Source of the DNA: an uncultured Eubacteriales bacterium
GTDB lineage: Bacteria; Bacillota; Clostridia; Christensenellales; UBA1242
Length of the DNA: 43,817 bases
Assembly (NCBI GenBank): GCA_948512295.1
Contig: CAOQRA010000006.1
Location: 1 to 43,817, forward strand
Reading direction: 5' to 3'
In this document: positions 8,216 to 16,531 of the stretch, one piece after another
Layout of the letters: the number at the start of each line of letters is the position of its first letter
Numbering within the stretch: the stretch's first letter is position 1
Program-made: the position numbers and the translations under genes
Notes under the pieces: model-generated
Told to the model about the DNA's origin: nothing
Seen by the model: only the letters and a program-made list of their open reading frames with translations
Database searches by the model: none

Positions 8216-10678
8216 ATGCAAGACGATAAAAAAGATGCAGTTCAAATGAATTTACTAGAGGAAGAAAAAGTAGAAGAGTCGACAAGCAATGATGGTGGAC
8301 AAAAGGGGATTATTTATCGCTCCATTGAAGAAGTTTTACACGACTCCATGATTCCTTACACCGAATGCGTGGTTATGGATCGCGCTTTACCGCGCGTAGA
8401 AGATGGGCTTAAGCCAGTTCAAAGACGTATTCTTTATGCCATGATGGAACTTAATATGTATCCAGACCGAGAATACCGCAAGTCGGCAAGGCTTGTCGGA
8501 GATTGCCTTGGTAAATATCATCCTCATGGCGATAGCTCTGTTTATGACGCAATGTGCCGTATGGCGCAAGATTTTGTTATGCGCATGCCGCTTGTAGATG
8601 GACAAGGAAACTTTGGTTCGGTGGATGGCGATACTCCAGCTGCTATGCGTTATACAGAGGCAAAACTTGCTCCGCTTGCGTTAGAACTGCTTCGCGATTT
8701 GGAAAAAGACACTGTGAGATGGAGCTATAACTTTGATGACACATTGCAAGAGCCTGATATGCTTCCAGGACGTTTCCCAAATCTTCTTGTAAACGGAGCA
8801 TCTGGAATTGCGGTAGGAGTTGCCACAAATATTCCACCTCACAATCTTGGCGAATGTATTGATGGAATAATTGCATATATAGACAACCCTCGAATTTCAC
8901 TTCAAGATATGATGAAATACATTAAGGGACCAGATTTCCCAACTGGTGGTCAGATTTATTTTGATGACGGCTTAGAGCAGGCTTACCGAACAGGCAAAGG
9001 CAAAATTATGATGCGCGCAAAAGTAAATCTTGAGACGGTTGCAGGTAAAACAAGTTTAGTGATTACCGAGCTTCCATATCAAGTAAATAAAGCGCTGTTA
9101 CTACAAAAAATAGCCGAACTTAAAGACCAAAATAAGGATAAACTATCTGATATTGCTGATATAGTTGACGAGTCAGATAAGACCATACGCGCGGTTATTA
9201 GGCTTAAAAAGGATGCTAAACCTAAAAAAATCCTAGAATTTTTATTTAAATCAACTAATTTACAGCAATCTTTTGCCATAAATATGGTGGCTATTGCGGG
9301 TGGAAAACCTAAGCAATTAGGTCTTTTGGAAATTATATCCTATTATACTAATTATCAACGTGAGATTGTGGTACGACGAACTAAATTTGAACTCAACGCC
9401 GCAAAAGAGCGTGCTCATATAGTGGAAGGCTTGTTAATTGCTATTAAAAATATTGATGAAGTTATTAAAATTATTAAAAAGTCATCTAGCATAACCGAAG
9501 CAAAGCAAAAATTAAAAGCGCGTTTTGGCTTTTCAGATAAGCAAACTCAAGCTATCTTGGAAATGCGTCTATCTCGCCTTGTCAATTTGGAAGTTGAAAA
9601 ATTGGAAGCTGAACTTGCAGAACTTAAACGCAAGATTAAAATGTATGAAGAAATTTTAGCTTCTAAAAAAGCTCAGTTTGAAGTTGTTAAAAAAGAATTA
9701 CTTGAAATTAAGAAAAATTATAATAGTCCACGCAAAACAAGCATTTTACACAATAGCGAAATAAAATTAGAAGAAGTTAAGGAAAGTGGGCTTGATGATA
9801 GCAAGTATATTTTAGCCTTATCTCATGGCAGAACTATCAAAAAGTTTTCAGTGAAAAACTATTCTATGTCGCAAAAGACGCTATCTGATAATACAACGAT
9901 AACAGATCTTCACAGCCAAATGTTGCCAGTGTCTGGCAGCGAAACAGTTTTGATTTTTACCAATCTAGGTAATTGTATCAAAGTGGCTTGTGACAAGATT
10001 AAAGAGTGTAAGTTCCGTGATAAGGGCATGCCGCTGTCCAGCTTAGAACCTATGGCAGGCAAAAATGAGTTTGCCGTTTGCTTTATTTCAGTTTCTAATG
10101 AGGGGAACTTAATATTTATGACCAAAGACGGCATGGTTAAACGTTCGACCTTTAAAGATTGCATTTCTATTAAGTCATTCTATCAAGTATTAAAACTTAA
10201 TAATGATGACCAGCTTATTAACGTTGAACTTGAAAAAACTGGGAAAAGCGTATTAATGCTAAGTGCACTTGGCAATTGCTTGAACTTTGAAAAAAGTGAC
10301 GTTCCGGTGCAGGGTAGAGTGTCTGGCGGCGTTAGAGGAATTAATTTAGAAGAGGGAGATAAAGTGATCTTCGCTTGCCAACTTGACTTTAAAAATGTAT
10401 TTCTCGCTACAGATAACGGCTATGTTAAAAAGTTGGATGTTTCCTCCTTGCCTATTTCGCAGCGCTATCGCAAAGGGCTTCGTTATATCAATTTTAACGG
10501 CGCAAAAGAAGTTATATACGCATGCGCATGTGAGGCAAACACCAGTATTGCCATTGATTTCGGTTTAAAAATACTGCCATTGGATACTAAAAAATTACCT
10601 GAGGCTGAACGTTTGACCGCGGGCTCCCAGATAATTAAAAAACAGATATTTGGAATATATAAACTTGCTTTAATTTAG
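8216..10678 (+). CDS. parC: Type IIA topoisomerase subunit A (ParC/GyrA family, probably ParC)
   Basis: This 820-residue breakage-reunion subunit cuts and rejoins DNA with the partner B subunit. The winged-helix core contains KYHPHGDSSVYD and the active-site Tyr146 (AAMRYTEAK). The residues equal to E. coli GyrA Ser83 and Asp87 are Ser107 and Asp111, so no classical quinolone-resistance change is visible here. The coiled-coil arm follows, then a C-terminal beta-pinwheel with recurring TNLGN, TKDGM and LSALGN blades. No GyrA box (QRRGGKG type) is found near residue 552, where it is expected, which favours ParC. AGAGG precedes the ATG. The stop overlaps the convergent XRE gene by four bases. 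Confidence 0.86.
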   Translation: MQDDKKDAVQMNLLEEEKVEESTSNDGGQKGIIYRSIEEVLHDSMIPYTECVVMDRALPRVEDGLKPVQRRILYAMMELNMYPDREYRKSARLVGDCLGKYHPHGDSSVYDAMCRMAQDFVMRMPLVDGQGNFGSVDGDTPAAMRYTEAKLAPLALELLRDLEKDTVRWSYNFDDTLQEPDMLPGRFPNLLVNGASGIAVGVATNIPPHNLGECIDGIIAYIDNPRISLQDMMKYIKGPDFPTGGQIYFDDGLEQAYRTGKGKIMMRAKVNLETVAGKTSLVITELPYQVNKALLLQKIAELKDQNKDKLSDIADIVDESDKTIRAVIRLKKDAKPKKILEFLFKSTNLQQSFAINMVAIAGGKPKQLGLLEIISYYTNYQREIVVRRTKFELNAAKERAHIVEGLLIAIKNIDEVIKIIKKSSSITEAKQKLKARFGFSDKQTQAILEMRLSRLVNLEVEKLEAELAELKRKIKMYEEILASKKAQFEVVKKELLEIKKNYNSPRKTSILHNSEIKLEEVKESGLDDSKYILALSHGRTIKKFSVKNYSMSQKTLSDNTTITDLHSQMLPVSGSETVLIFTNLGNCIKVACDKIKECKFRDKGMPLSSLEPMAGKNEFAVCFISVSNEGNLIFMTKDGMVKRSTFKDCISIKSFYQVLKLNNDDQLINVELEKTGKSVLMLSALGNCLNFEKSDVPVQGRVSGGVRGINLEEGDKVIFACQLDFKNVFLATDNGYVKKLDVSSLPISQRYRKGLRYINFNGAKEVIYACACEANTSIAIDFGLKILPLDTKKLPEAERLTAGSQIIKKQIFGIYKLALI

Positions 10679-10890
10679 TCTGAAAATTCTTTTAGTCCAA
10701 GTAGATAATCACTTGTAACATCAAAACATTTGCATATTGCTATGATTTTAGAAGATGTGGGTTCGCTCACATCTTTTTCATATAAACTTACTATAGATTT
10801 GCCCACTCCGATTAGCCTTGCAAGCTCTACTTGACTTAATCCCTTTTCCTTACGAAGTGCTTTTAATCGCATCCCTAGTGTTTCTTTCAT
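10675..10890 (-). CDS. XRE-family transcriptional regulator
   Basis: This 71-residue protein is almost entirely one helix-turn-helix domain: RLKALRKEKGLSQVELARL, then IGVGKSIVSLYEKDVSEP. It ends just after the fifth helix (FDVTSDYLLGL). Single-domain proteins of this type are usually homodimeric repressors. The ribosome site is weak. Two similar inverted repeats lie 11-55 bases upstream of its start, which suggests autoregulation. It is convergent with parC, and the two stop codons share bases. Confidence 0.85.
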   Translation of the reverse strand: MKETLGMRLKALRKEKGLSQVELARLIGVGKSIVSLYEKDVSEPTSSKIIAICKCFDVTSDYLLGLKEFSD

Positions 10891-10900
10891 GTTTTTATTA

Positions 10901-10945
10901 TTCCATAAAACTGGATAAAATACTCGCGTTTCCAGTATAATGGAA
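10901..10945. promoter_or_regulatory. Tandem operator-like inverted repeats (candidate XRE operator)
   Basis: A perfect repeat TTCCA-N6-TGGAA at 10930-10945 and a near-perfect copy TTCCA-N6-TGGAT at 10901-10916 have centres 29 bases apart, close to three helical turns. They lie directly upstream of the XRE gene on the minus strand. The second copy overlaps a TATAAT on the plus strand. Confidence 0.5.
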
Positions 10946-11140
10946 TTTTAGTTTGTTTTGAATTTACATTTTGTTAAAAGTCTACTAAAACACGGTATGA
11001 AAACAGTAATAAATTCCTTATCGCCTAAATATATTAGTGATGAACTAGCTCGACAAATATTCCTAATTTTCGACTTTAAGCGTCAATTATTAAGTAGGAA
11101 GAAATAGAGTAAAAGTATTATCATTAAAAGCGAGGTTTGT

Positions 11141-11905
11141 ATGCCGTTTTGTGTTATCAAATCAAGAACTATTAAAATTTTTTGTGCAATAGTAGTTGTA
11201 ATGGTGCTTCTTTGTATCCCATTCACAGGAGGAAACTGCGCTCAAGTTTTCTTTGGTTATAGTGGTAGACGTGTACCAGTGTATAGTGTGGCAACTGAGG
11301 AGAAAAAGGTGGCAATCTCATTTGATGCTGCATGGGGTGCTGATAAAACTGAAGGCATATTGTCTATTCTTAAGGAATATGAGGCAAACGCTACTTTCTT
11401 TTTAGTTGGCTTTTGGGTGGATAAATTCCCTGAAATGGTCAAAAAAATAGATGAAGCAGGGGTGGAAATAGGCACTCATTCCAACACTCATCCAGATATG
11501 GTTAAACTTGATAAAGCAACTATGAAAAATGAGCTTTCCACTTCTATCGACAAAATCAAAAATATAACTGGCAAAGAAGTTAGTGTATTTCGTCCGCCTT
11601 ACGGCTCTTATAATAACACGCTGCTTGATACTTGTGATGAACTAAAACTAACAACCATTCAATGGGATGTCGACAGCCTTGACTGGAAAGGACTTTCTGG
11701 CGGCGAAATATGCTCGCGCGTTATAAGTAAAATTAAAAATGGCTCTATCATTCTAATGCATAACAATGCTGACCATGTACTTGATGCGCTTCCATTAGTG
11801 CTTAGCAGGCTTAAGATGCAAGGTTACAAAGTTACAAGCGTAGGTGATTTGATTTACAAGGATAATTACACAATTGATAATAATGGCACTCAAAAACCAA
11901 ATTAG
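11141..11905 (+). CDS. Polysaccharide deacetylase, PdaB-like
   Basis: This 254-residue protein is a NodB-fold carbohydrate deacetylase, the same length as B. subtilis PdaB, and would act on wall polysaccharide outside the membrane. A hydrophobic segment at about residues 11-27 serves as signal or anchor. Motifs: ISFDAAWG with Asp62, the metal-binding HSNTH (His113, His117), RPPYGSYN (151-158), WDVDSLDW (175-182) and ILMHN with His207. As in PdaB-type proteins, the second Asp of the usual TFDDG motif is absent. GAGGT precedes the ATG. The SSB-like gene starts ten bases after the stop, so both are probably one transcript. Confidence 0.88.
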   Translation: MPFCVIKSRTIKIFCAIVVVMVLLCIPFTGGNCAQVFFGYSGRRVPVYSVATEEKKVAISFDAAWGADKTEGILSILKEYEANATFFLVGFWVDKFPEMVKKIDEAGVEIGTHSNTHPDMVKLDKATMKNELSTSIDKIKNITGKEVSVFRPPYGSYNNTLLDTCDELKLTTIQWDVDSLDWKGLSGGEICSRVISKIKNGSIILMHNNADHVLDALPLVLSRLKMQGYKVTSVGDLIYKDNYTIDNNGTQKPN

Positions 11906-11915
11906 GAGGAATTTT

Positions 11916-12602
11916 ATGACAACTGAAAATCGAACGAATTTAGGTCAACTTATTGGCACCATAGCCAAGCACCCTAACAAAAATTTTATTGTAGAGAATG
12001 ATTGTTTTTATGAAACGGAATTGATTATTCCACGATTATCTGGAAACGAAGATAGAATACCAATTACTATACCAGAAAAATTGATGACAAGCGAACTTAA
12101 AGCAGGGGATAAAGTTGCGTTGCAAGGTGAATATAGAAGTTATAATAAGCCTGGACAATTGCATAGTAAGCTTGTGTTACATTTTTTAGTTCAAGAATTT
12201 TTGCCACTTGAAAGTGTAAATCCAAATCAGTGTAACATGCTTGAACTTACGGGCTTTGTTTGCAAGAAGCCAGTATATCGCGTTACTCCATTTAATCGTG
12301 AGATATGTGATGTGCTTTTGGCTGTAAATAGGCCTAGAAAAGGTGATCGAGGCTTTACAAAAAGCGATTATATTCCTTGTATAATGTGGGGCAAAAACGC
12401 AAGGCTTATGCGTGATACATTAGTTGGCAGTAAGCTTACTCTCACTGGTAGAATACAGTCTAGAGAATATTTGAAAAGACTGGAAGATGGTTCAGAGCAA
12501 ACAAGAGTTGCCTATGAAGTATCTTGCAATACAATTTCTTTAGAAAGTGATAGCGATGCAGCTAAAGTTAGAGTGCCTGAGGCAGAAGAGGAGCTTGGTT
12601 AA
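11916..12602 (+). CDS. Tandem OB-fold single-stranded DNA-binding-like protein
   Basis: This 228-residue protein appears to contain two OB-like halves. Residues about 1-105 contain a divergent beta-barrel (LGQLIGTIAKHP to HFLVQEFLPLE). Residues about 108-220 look like an SSB/PriB fold (LELTGFVCKKPVYR, CDVLLAVNRP, YIPCIMWGKNARL, LTLTGRIQSREY). It should bind single-stranded DNA, though it lacks the acidic amphipathic SSB tail. I choose the ATG at 11916 because a perfect AGGAGG lies five bases upstream. An in-frame ATG at 11874 sits inside the deacetylase gene. Confidence 0.75.
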   Translation: MTTENRTNLGQLIGTIAKHPNKNFIVENDCFYETELIIPRLSGNEDRIPITIPEKLMTSELKAGDKVALQGEYRSYNKPGQLHSKLVLHFLVQEFLPLESVNPNQCNMLELTGFVCKKPVYRVTPFNREICDVLLAVNRPRKGDRGFTKSDYIPCIMWGKNARLMRDTLVGSKLTLTGRIQSREYLKRLEDGSEQTRVAYEVSCNTISLESDSDAAKVRVPEAEEELG

Positions 12603-12636
12603 TATAAATATCTGTTAATAAAAAAATGAATAATAA

Positions 12637-12670
12637 AAAAGTACGGCAGCAAAGGCGTACTTTTCTTTTT
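12637..12670 (+). terminator. Terminator after the SSB-like gene
   Basis: A perfect 9-bp stem (12637-12645 with 12656-12664) with a 10-base loop is followed by CTTTTT. Confidence 0.85.
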
Positions 12671-12677
12671 ATTTCGC

Positions 12678-12706
12678 TTGCTTATAATTTTTATTTAGTA
12701 TATAAT
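12678..12706 (+). promoter_or_regulatory. Predicted leuS promoter
   Basis: TTGCTT (12678-12683), a 17-base spacer and a perfect TATAAT (12701-12706) lie 21 bases before the leuS ATG. The short leader leaves no room for a T-box. Confidence 0.75.
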
Positions 12707-12727
12707 TAATTAAATTTTGGAGGCAGC

Positions 12728-15139
12728 ATGAACTACGATTTTAAATCTATTGAAGAAAAGTGGCAAAAAAAGTGGATGGATGAAAAAGCTTTTAAGGCGA
12801 TTGATTTTCATCCGACTAAGCCTAAATATTATGTTTTATACGAATTTCCTAATATCAGCGGAAACATCCATCTAGGTCATCTTAAAGGGACTATTCCAGC
12901 CGACGCACTGGCAAGATATAAGCGTTTTAAAGGCTTTAACGTTCTTTTCCCAATTGGTGGAGATGCTTTTGGACTTCCTGCTGAAAATGCAGCCATTAAA
13001 ACAGGTATCAATCCGCGTGAATTTGTCGCTAAAGGTATGAAAAATATTATGGGTCAGTTTGCGCGTCTTGGCTTGTCTTTTGATTGGGATAGAACAGTTT
13101 GCTCAAGTGATCCCGATTATTATAAATGGACGCAATGGATTTTCTTGCAATTTTTGAAGCAGGGGAAAGCATACAAGAAAAGTAGTGTCGTAAACTATTG
13201 TCCGCACTGTCAGACAACGCTTTCAAATGAGGACAGTCAAGGTGGCAAATGCGACCGCTGCGGCGGCGAGGTTGTGCAAAAGAGCCGTGATGTTTGGTAT
13301 TTAAAAATGCGTGAGTATGCCGAAAAAATGCTAGGTAATGTTGATAGAATTGAGATGGCAGAAAACTTAAAAGACGAGCAGCGTTACTGGATAGGCAAAA
13401 CTGAGGGGCTGCAAGTCAAGTTTGATTTGTATAACGATAAAGATGAAAAACTTGATAGTCTTGAAATTTACACCACTTGCATTGAAACCATATATGGTGT
13501 CACCTTTGTTGCTCTTGCACCAGAACATGAGTTTGTTGACAAATATAAAAAATATATTAAAAATTATGATAAAGCAATTGCTTATCGTAATGAAACCGCG
13601 CTTCGCAGCGAGTTTGATCGTATGTCTGACACAAAGAGTAAAACTGGGTGCCTTTTAGAGGGACTTTATGTGAAAAATCCAGTAAACGGAACAAAAGTTT
13701 TTGTATATCTTGCTGACTTTGTTTTGGCAGGTTCGGGAACAGGAGCCGTCATGGCAGTGCCAACGCATGACCAGCGCGATTATGAATTTGCTAAGGCGTT
13801 CAATATTCCTATGCTTCAAGTCATTGAGGGAGATGTATCTAAACAAGCGGTTGAGAAAAAAGAGTATCTCGAAAAAAATAGTAAAATGCTTAACTCGGCT
13901 GAGTTTACTGGCTTACCTGTAAAACAAGCTAAAACCAAGATTGCCGAAAAAGTAATAGCGCAAGGCAGCGGCTTTAAGCAAGTAAATTATAGAATGCGCG
14001 ACTGGGCATTCAACCGCCAGCGTTATTGGGGAGAGCCTTTCCCTGTAATTTTCTGTCCTCATTGTGGCGTTGTGCCAGAGGAAAAATTGCCGCTTGTTCT
14101 TCCAGAAACACAAGATTACACTCCAAATAAAAATGGCGATAGTCCGATTTCTAAAATTGACAGTTTTGTAAATTGTAAATGTCCAAAATGTGGGCGTGAG
14201 GCAAAGCGCGAAACGGATACAATGCCAAACTGGGCAGGCTCGAGTTGGTATTGGCTTCGATATATGGATCCTCACAATGATAGTGCACTCGTTGATTTTG
14301 ATAAGGCGAAATACTGGGGCAGTGTGGACTGCTATACAGGCGGCAAAGAGCATGTTTCCCGTCATGTAATCTATTCTTTCTTTTGGCAAAATTTTCTTTA
14401 TGAAATAGGTGCAGTGCCTACTCGGGACCCTTTCAAAAAGAAAATGGGCAGTGGACTTATTCTTGACGATCAAGGTAAAAAGATGTCAAAAAGCTCTACA
14501 AATGGAGTGTCGCCGCTAGAAGTAATCGAAAAATATGGTACAGATGCAGCTAGACTTCATGTGCATTTCCTCGGTGGTTATGAAGATAACACTCCTTGGA
14601 CTTATGACGGAATCAATGGTATTACAAGCTTTTTAGATAAGGTGTGGGCTCTTCAAGATATGATTAAAGGCGAAGAAATAAGTAGTGCTCATATTTACGA
14701 ACTTAACAGACTTATTAAAAAAATGGGCGAGGATTATGAAGAACTCAAACTTAACACTTGCATTTCAAGTTGTATGAGTTTTATTAAGAAAATTCGCGAT
14801 GACGGCTTTATCACTCGTGAAGAGCTGCGTACTTTCTTAGTTTTATTGAATCCGCTTGCTCCTCACATGACCAGCGAGCTTTTCGAAAAGGTATTTAAAT
14901 CGCAGATTTTGCAGGAAAAATGGCCAGAGTTTCAAGAAAAATATTTAGTGGAAGATGATATAAAGCTACCACTTCAAATTAATGGAAAACTTAAAAAAGT
15001 TATCATTGTGCCAAATGGTGCCTCGCAAGATAAAGTTTTAGAAATAGTTAAAAGTCATCATAGTGACGTATGTGCAGACTTGTCCTGCGTTAAAAAAGTA
15101 ATTTATGTGCCTAATAAGATTTTGAATATAATTATGTAA
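12728..15139 (+). CDS. leuS: Leucyl-tRNA synthetase
   Basis: This 803-residue class I synthetase charges tRNA-Leu. The HIGH motif is HLGH (residues 48-51) and the KMSKS loop is GKKMSKSS near residue 585. Zinc-type cysteine clusters are visible near 157 (CPHC with CDRC) and in the 443-485 region (CPHCG, CPKCG). The CP1 editing domain keeps AVMAVPTHDQRDYEFA. The length matches bacterial LeuRS. GGAGG lies just upstream of the ATG. It has its own promoter and terminator, so it is monocistronic. Confidence 0.97.
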   Translation: MNYDFKSIEEKWQKKWMDEKAFKAIDFHPTKPKYYVLYEFPNISGNIHLGHLKGTIPADALARYKRFKGFNVLFPIGGDAFGLPAENAAIKTGINPREFVAKGMKNIMGQFARLGLSFDWDRTVCSSDPDYYKWTQWIFLQFLKQGKAYKKSSVVNYCPHCQTTLSNEDSQGGKCDRCGGEVVQKSRDVWYLKMREYAEKMLGNVDRIEMAENLKDEQRYWIGKTEGLQVKFDLYNDKDEKLDSLEIYTTCIETIYGVTFVALAPEHEFVDKYKKYIKNYDKAIAYRNETALRSEFDRMSDTKSKTGCLLEGLYVKNPVNGTKVFVYLADFVLAGSGTGAVMAVPTHDQRDYEFAKAFNIPMLQVIEGDVSKQAVEKKEYLEKNSKMLNSAEFTGLPVKQAKTKIAEKVIAQGSGFKQVNYRMRDWAFNRQRYWGEPFPVIFCPHCGVVPEEKLPLVLPETQDYTPNKNGDSPISKIDSFVNCKCPKCGREAKRETDTMPNWAGSSWYWLRYMDPHNDSALVDFDKAKYWGSVDCYTGGKEHVSRHVIYSFFWQNFLYEIGAVPTRDPFKKKMGSGLILDDQGKKMSKSSTNGVSPLEVIEKYGTDAARLHVHFLGGYEDNTPWTYDGINGITSFLDKVWALQDMIKGEEISSAHIYELNRLIKKMGEDYEELKLNTCISSCMSFIKKIRDDGFITREELRTFLVLLNPLAPHMTSELFEKVFKSQILQEKWPEFQEKYLVEDDIKLPLQINGKLKKVIIVPNGASQDKVLEIVKSHHSDVCADLSCVKKVIYVPNKILNIIM

Positions 15140-15144
15140 GAAAG

Positions 15145-15169
15145 AGGTTATATTTTTATAACCTTTTTT
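15145..15169 (+). terminator. leuS terminator
   Basis: An 8-bp stem (15145-15152 with 15157-15164) with a TTTT loop and a tail of T begins six bases after the leuS stop. Confidence 0.8.
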
Positions 15170-15212
15170 ATATAAATGCTGTTTAGTTAAAAAGATTATT
15201 CCGCCCTTGTCG

Positions 15213-15329
15213 TCAGAATGACAGATTTCGAGCATGTCATTCTGAGTGACTTAGCCGCGTACTAGTTGAGTGCATTTATTAGCGTATGTCATTCTGAGCT
15301 GCGAGCGTAGCGAGTGAGTCGAAGCATCT
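15213..15329. repeat. Interspersed TGTCATTCTGAG repeat cluster (three copies)
   Basis: TGTCATTCTGA occurs at 15235-15245 and 15287-15297, and inverted at 15213-15223. The inverted copy and the first direct copy form an 11-bp hairpin. The last copy continues through a GCGAGCG/GTAGCGAG segment to GTCGAAGCATCT at 15329. This is the same general kind of interspersed intergenic repeat known from many bacterial genomes. A related copy lies at 18371-18398. Confidence 0.7.
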
Positions 15330-15342
15330 TTTTGAGCAACTT

Positions 15343-16107
15343 TTATTTTAATTCATTCGCCAAATCGTAATAACATTTCAAAAGTTCTATATATCTATAT
15401 TTGACAAGTGACGCATAGGTTTGAGTAGGTGATATTAGCGTTTCCGAAGCTAGCTTTGACGACGTATCAACCTCTTTTTCTAAATAGCTATTTAGTTTAG
15501 CTAAGCTTTTATCGCGTGCAAACACTGTTTGATAGTCAGCATAAATATTTGATATACGCGTGCAAACCGAGTTTACAGCAAGTCTTGCTTCAAGCACATT
15601 TGTCACTTGTGTATCAAGACTTATTGCTATATCATAAAGACTTTTGTATGCATCAAAAAAAGAGTTAACAGCTTTTTCAAGTATTTTTTTATTATCAGAC
15701 GTAAAGTTTCCATTAAGTTTAAAACTTTCAAATTTTATAGAAATTAATTCGCTTGAAATGCCATGAGTTTTGAGTAGATTATTTTGCACAAGTTCGGCAT
15801 CCGATCTGTTTTCAAAACCGCTTGAAAGAATATGATAATATGCTCCCACTTGCCAAACATAACCGCCCGCGCCCAGTTTTTGATAATCTTGACAAAGTGA
15901 GTTTGCATTTGCTTCTATTTGAGATTTATTAAGTGCAATAAAATGTACTTCAAAATTAGGGGAGGTAACTGCATTTAAGTTGTTTGATGACACTGGACGA
16001 AAAAGCACATTTGATAACAAAATAGCCAAAGCTACTCCACAGGCAAAAAAGCTAAATATAGCGCTCATGATAAAAATTTTATGTTTTTTTGTCATATTAT
16101 CTTGCAT
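15343..16107 (-). CDS. Membrane-anchored protein with SPOR-like domain
   Basis: This 254-residue protein has a short cytoplasmic N-terminus, one membrane helix (about residues 11-33) and an outside part. Residues about 52-126 resemble a SPOR fold: two beta-alpha repeats around GGYVWQVGAYYHILSSGF and DAELVQNNLLKTHGI. SPOR domains bind septal peptidoglycan stripped of stem peptides, so a role in division or wall remodelling is possible. The rest (130-254) is helical and unassigned. AAGG lies 12 bases before the ATG; the second Met (residue 5) is an alternative start. It is divergent from groES. Confidence 0.55.
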   Translation of the reverse strand: MQDNMTKKHKIFIMSAIFSFFACGVALAILLSNVLFRPVSSNNLNAVTSPNFEVHFIALNKSQIEANANSLCQDYQKLGAGGYVWQVGAYYHILSSGFENRSDAELVQNNLLKTHGISSELISIKFESFKLNGNFTSDNKKILEKAVNSFFDAYKSLYDIAISLDTQVTNVLEARLAVNSVCTRISNIYADYQTVFARDKSLAKLNSYLEKEVDTSSKLASETLISPTQTYASLVKYRYIELLKCYYDLANELK

Positions 16108-16124
16108 TCTTGTACTAACCTTTT

Positions 16125-16141
16125 ATACAATCTAATTGTAT
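16125..16141. promoter_or_regulatory. Palindrome between the SPOR-like gene and groES
   Basis: ATACAAT-CTA-ATTGTAT is a perfect inverted repeat with 7-base arms, located between divergent genes 45 bases upstream of the groES -35. It could be a regulator site. It is not a CIRCE element. Confidence 0.35.
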
Positions 16142-16185
16142 GACAAATTGTTGCAATCTATGAGCAAAAATACATTGTTCATTGC

Positions 16186-16214
16186 TTTACAAATTAATTT
16201 TCAAGTCGTATAAT
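16186..16214 (+). promoter_or_regulatory. Predicted groESL promoter
   Basis: TTTACA (16186-16191), a 17-base spacer and TATAAT (16209-16214) lie 22 bases before groES. No CIRCE (TTAGCACTC-N9-GAGTGCTAA) is found between the promoter and the gene or upstream. Confidence 0.8.
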
Positions 16215-16236
16215 ATAAACATATAAGGAGGAGTTT

Positions 16237-16521
16237 ATGAAAATTAAACCATTATTTGACAGAGTTTTACTAGAACCTAAGGAAAGCGAGAAAGAAACCA
16301 AAAGCGGTATTTTGCTTCCTACAGCAGCACAAGAAAAATCGCAAGTGGCAAGAGTTATTGCCGTTGGTAAGGGTGGCTGCCTAGAGGGTAAAGAAATTGA
16401 AATGCAGGTTGAAGTTGGAGATGAAGTGCTTTTCAGTAAGTATAGCGGGACAGAGGTAACCGTTGAGGATAAAAAATATGTAATAGTTCGCCAAGCAGAT
16501 ATTTTGGCAATTTTGAAATAG
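16237..16521 (+). CDS. groES: GroES, co-chaperonin
   Basis: This 94-residue protein is the heptameric lid of the GroEL chamber. It shows KPLFDRVLLEP at the start, the mobile loop (KETKSGILLPTAA, about residues 21-33), and the C-terminal strand KYVIVRQADILAIL. The length is normal. AGGAGG precedes the ATG. GroEL starts ten bases after the stop. Confidence 0.97.
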   Translation: MKIKPLFDRVLLEPKESEKETKSGILLPTAAQEKSQVARVIAVGKGGCLEGKEIEMQVEVGDEVLFSKYSGTEVTVEDKKYVIVRQADILAILK

Positions 16522-16531
16522 GAGGAGCGTT

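Noticed and set aside
10997..11107. A 36-codon open frame upstream of the deacetylase gene.
   Set aside because: It has no good ribosome site and no recognisable protein features; it is short enough to occur by chance.
12671..12727. T-box riboswitch before leuS.
   Set aside because: The predicted transcription start leaves a leader of only about 15 bases.
13913..14473. Long antisense open frame inside leuS (186 codons).
   Set aside because: It is the reverse-strand shadow of a conserved gene, with low-quality composition and no ribosome site.
16142..16236. CIRCE element before groES.
   Set aside because: No TTAGCACTC or GAGTGCTAA half is found.
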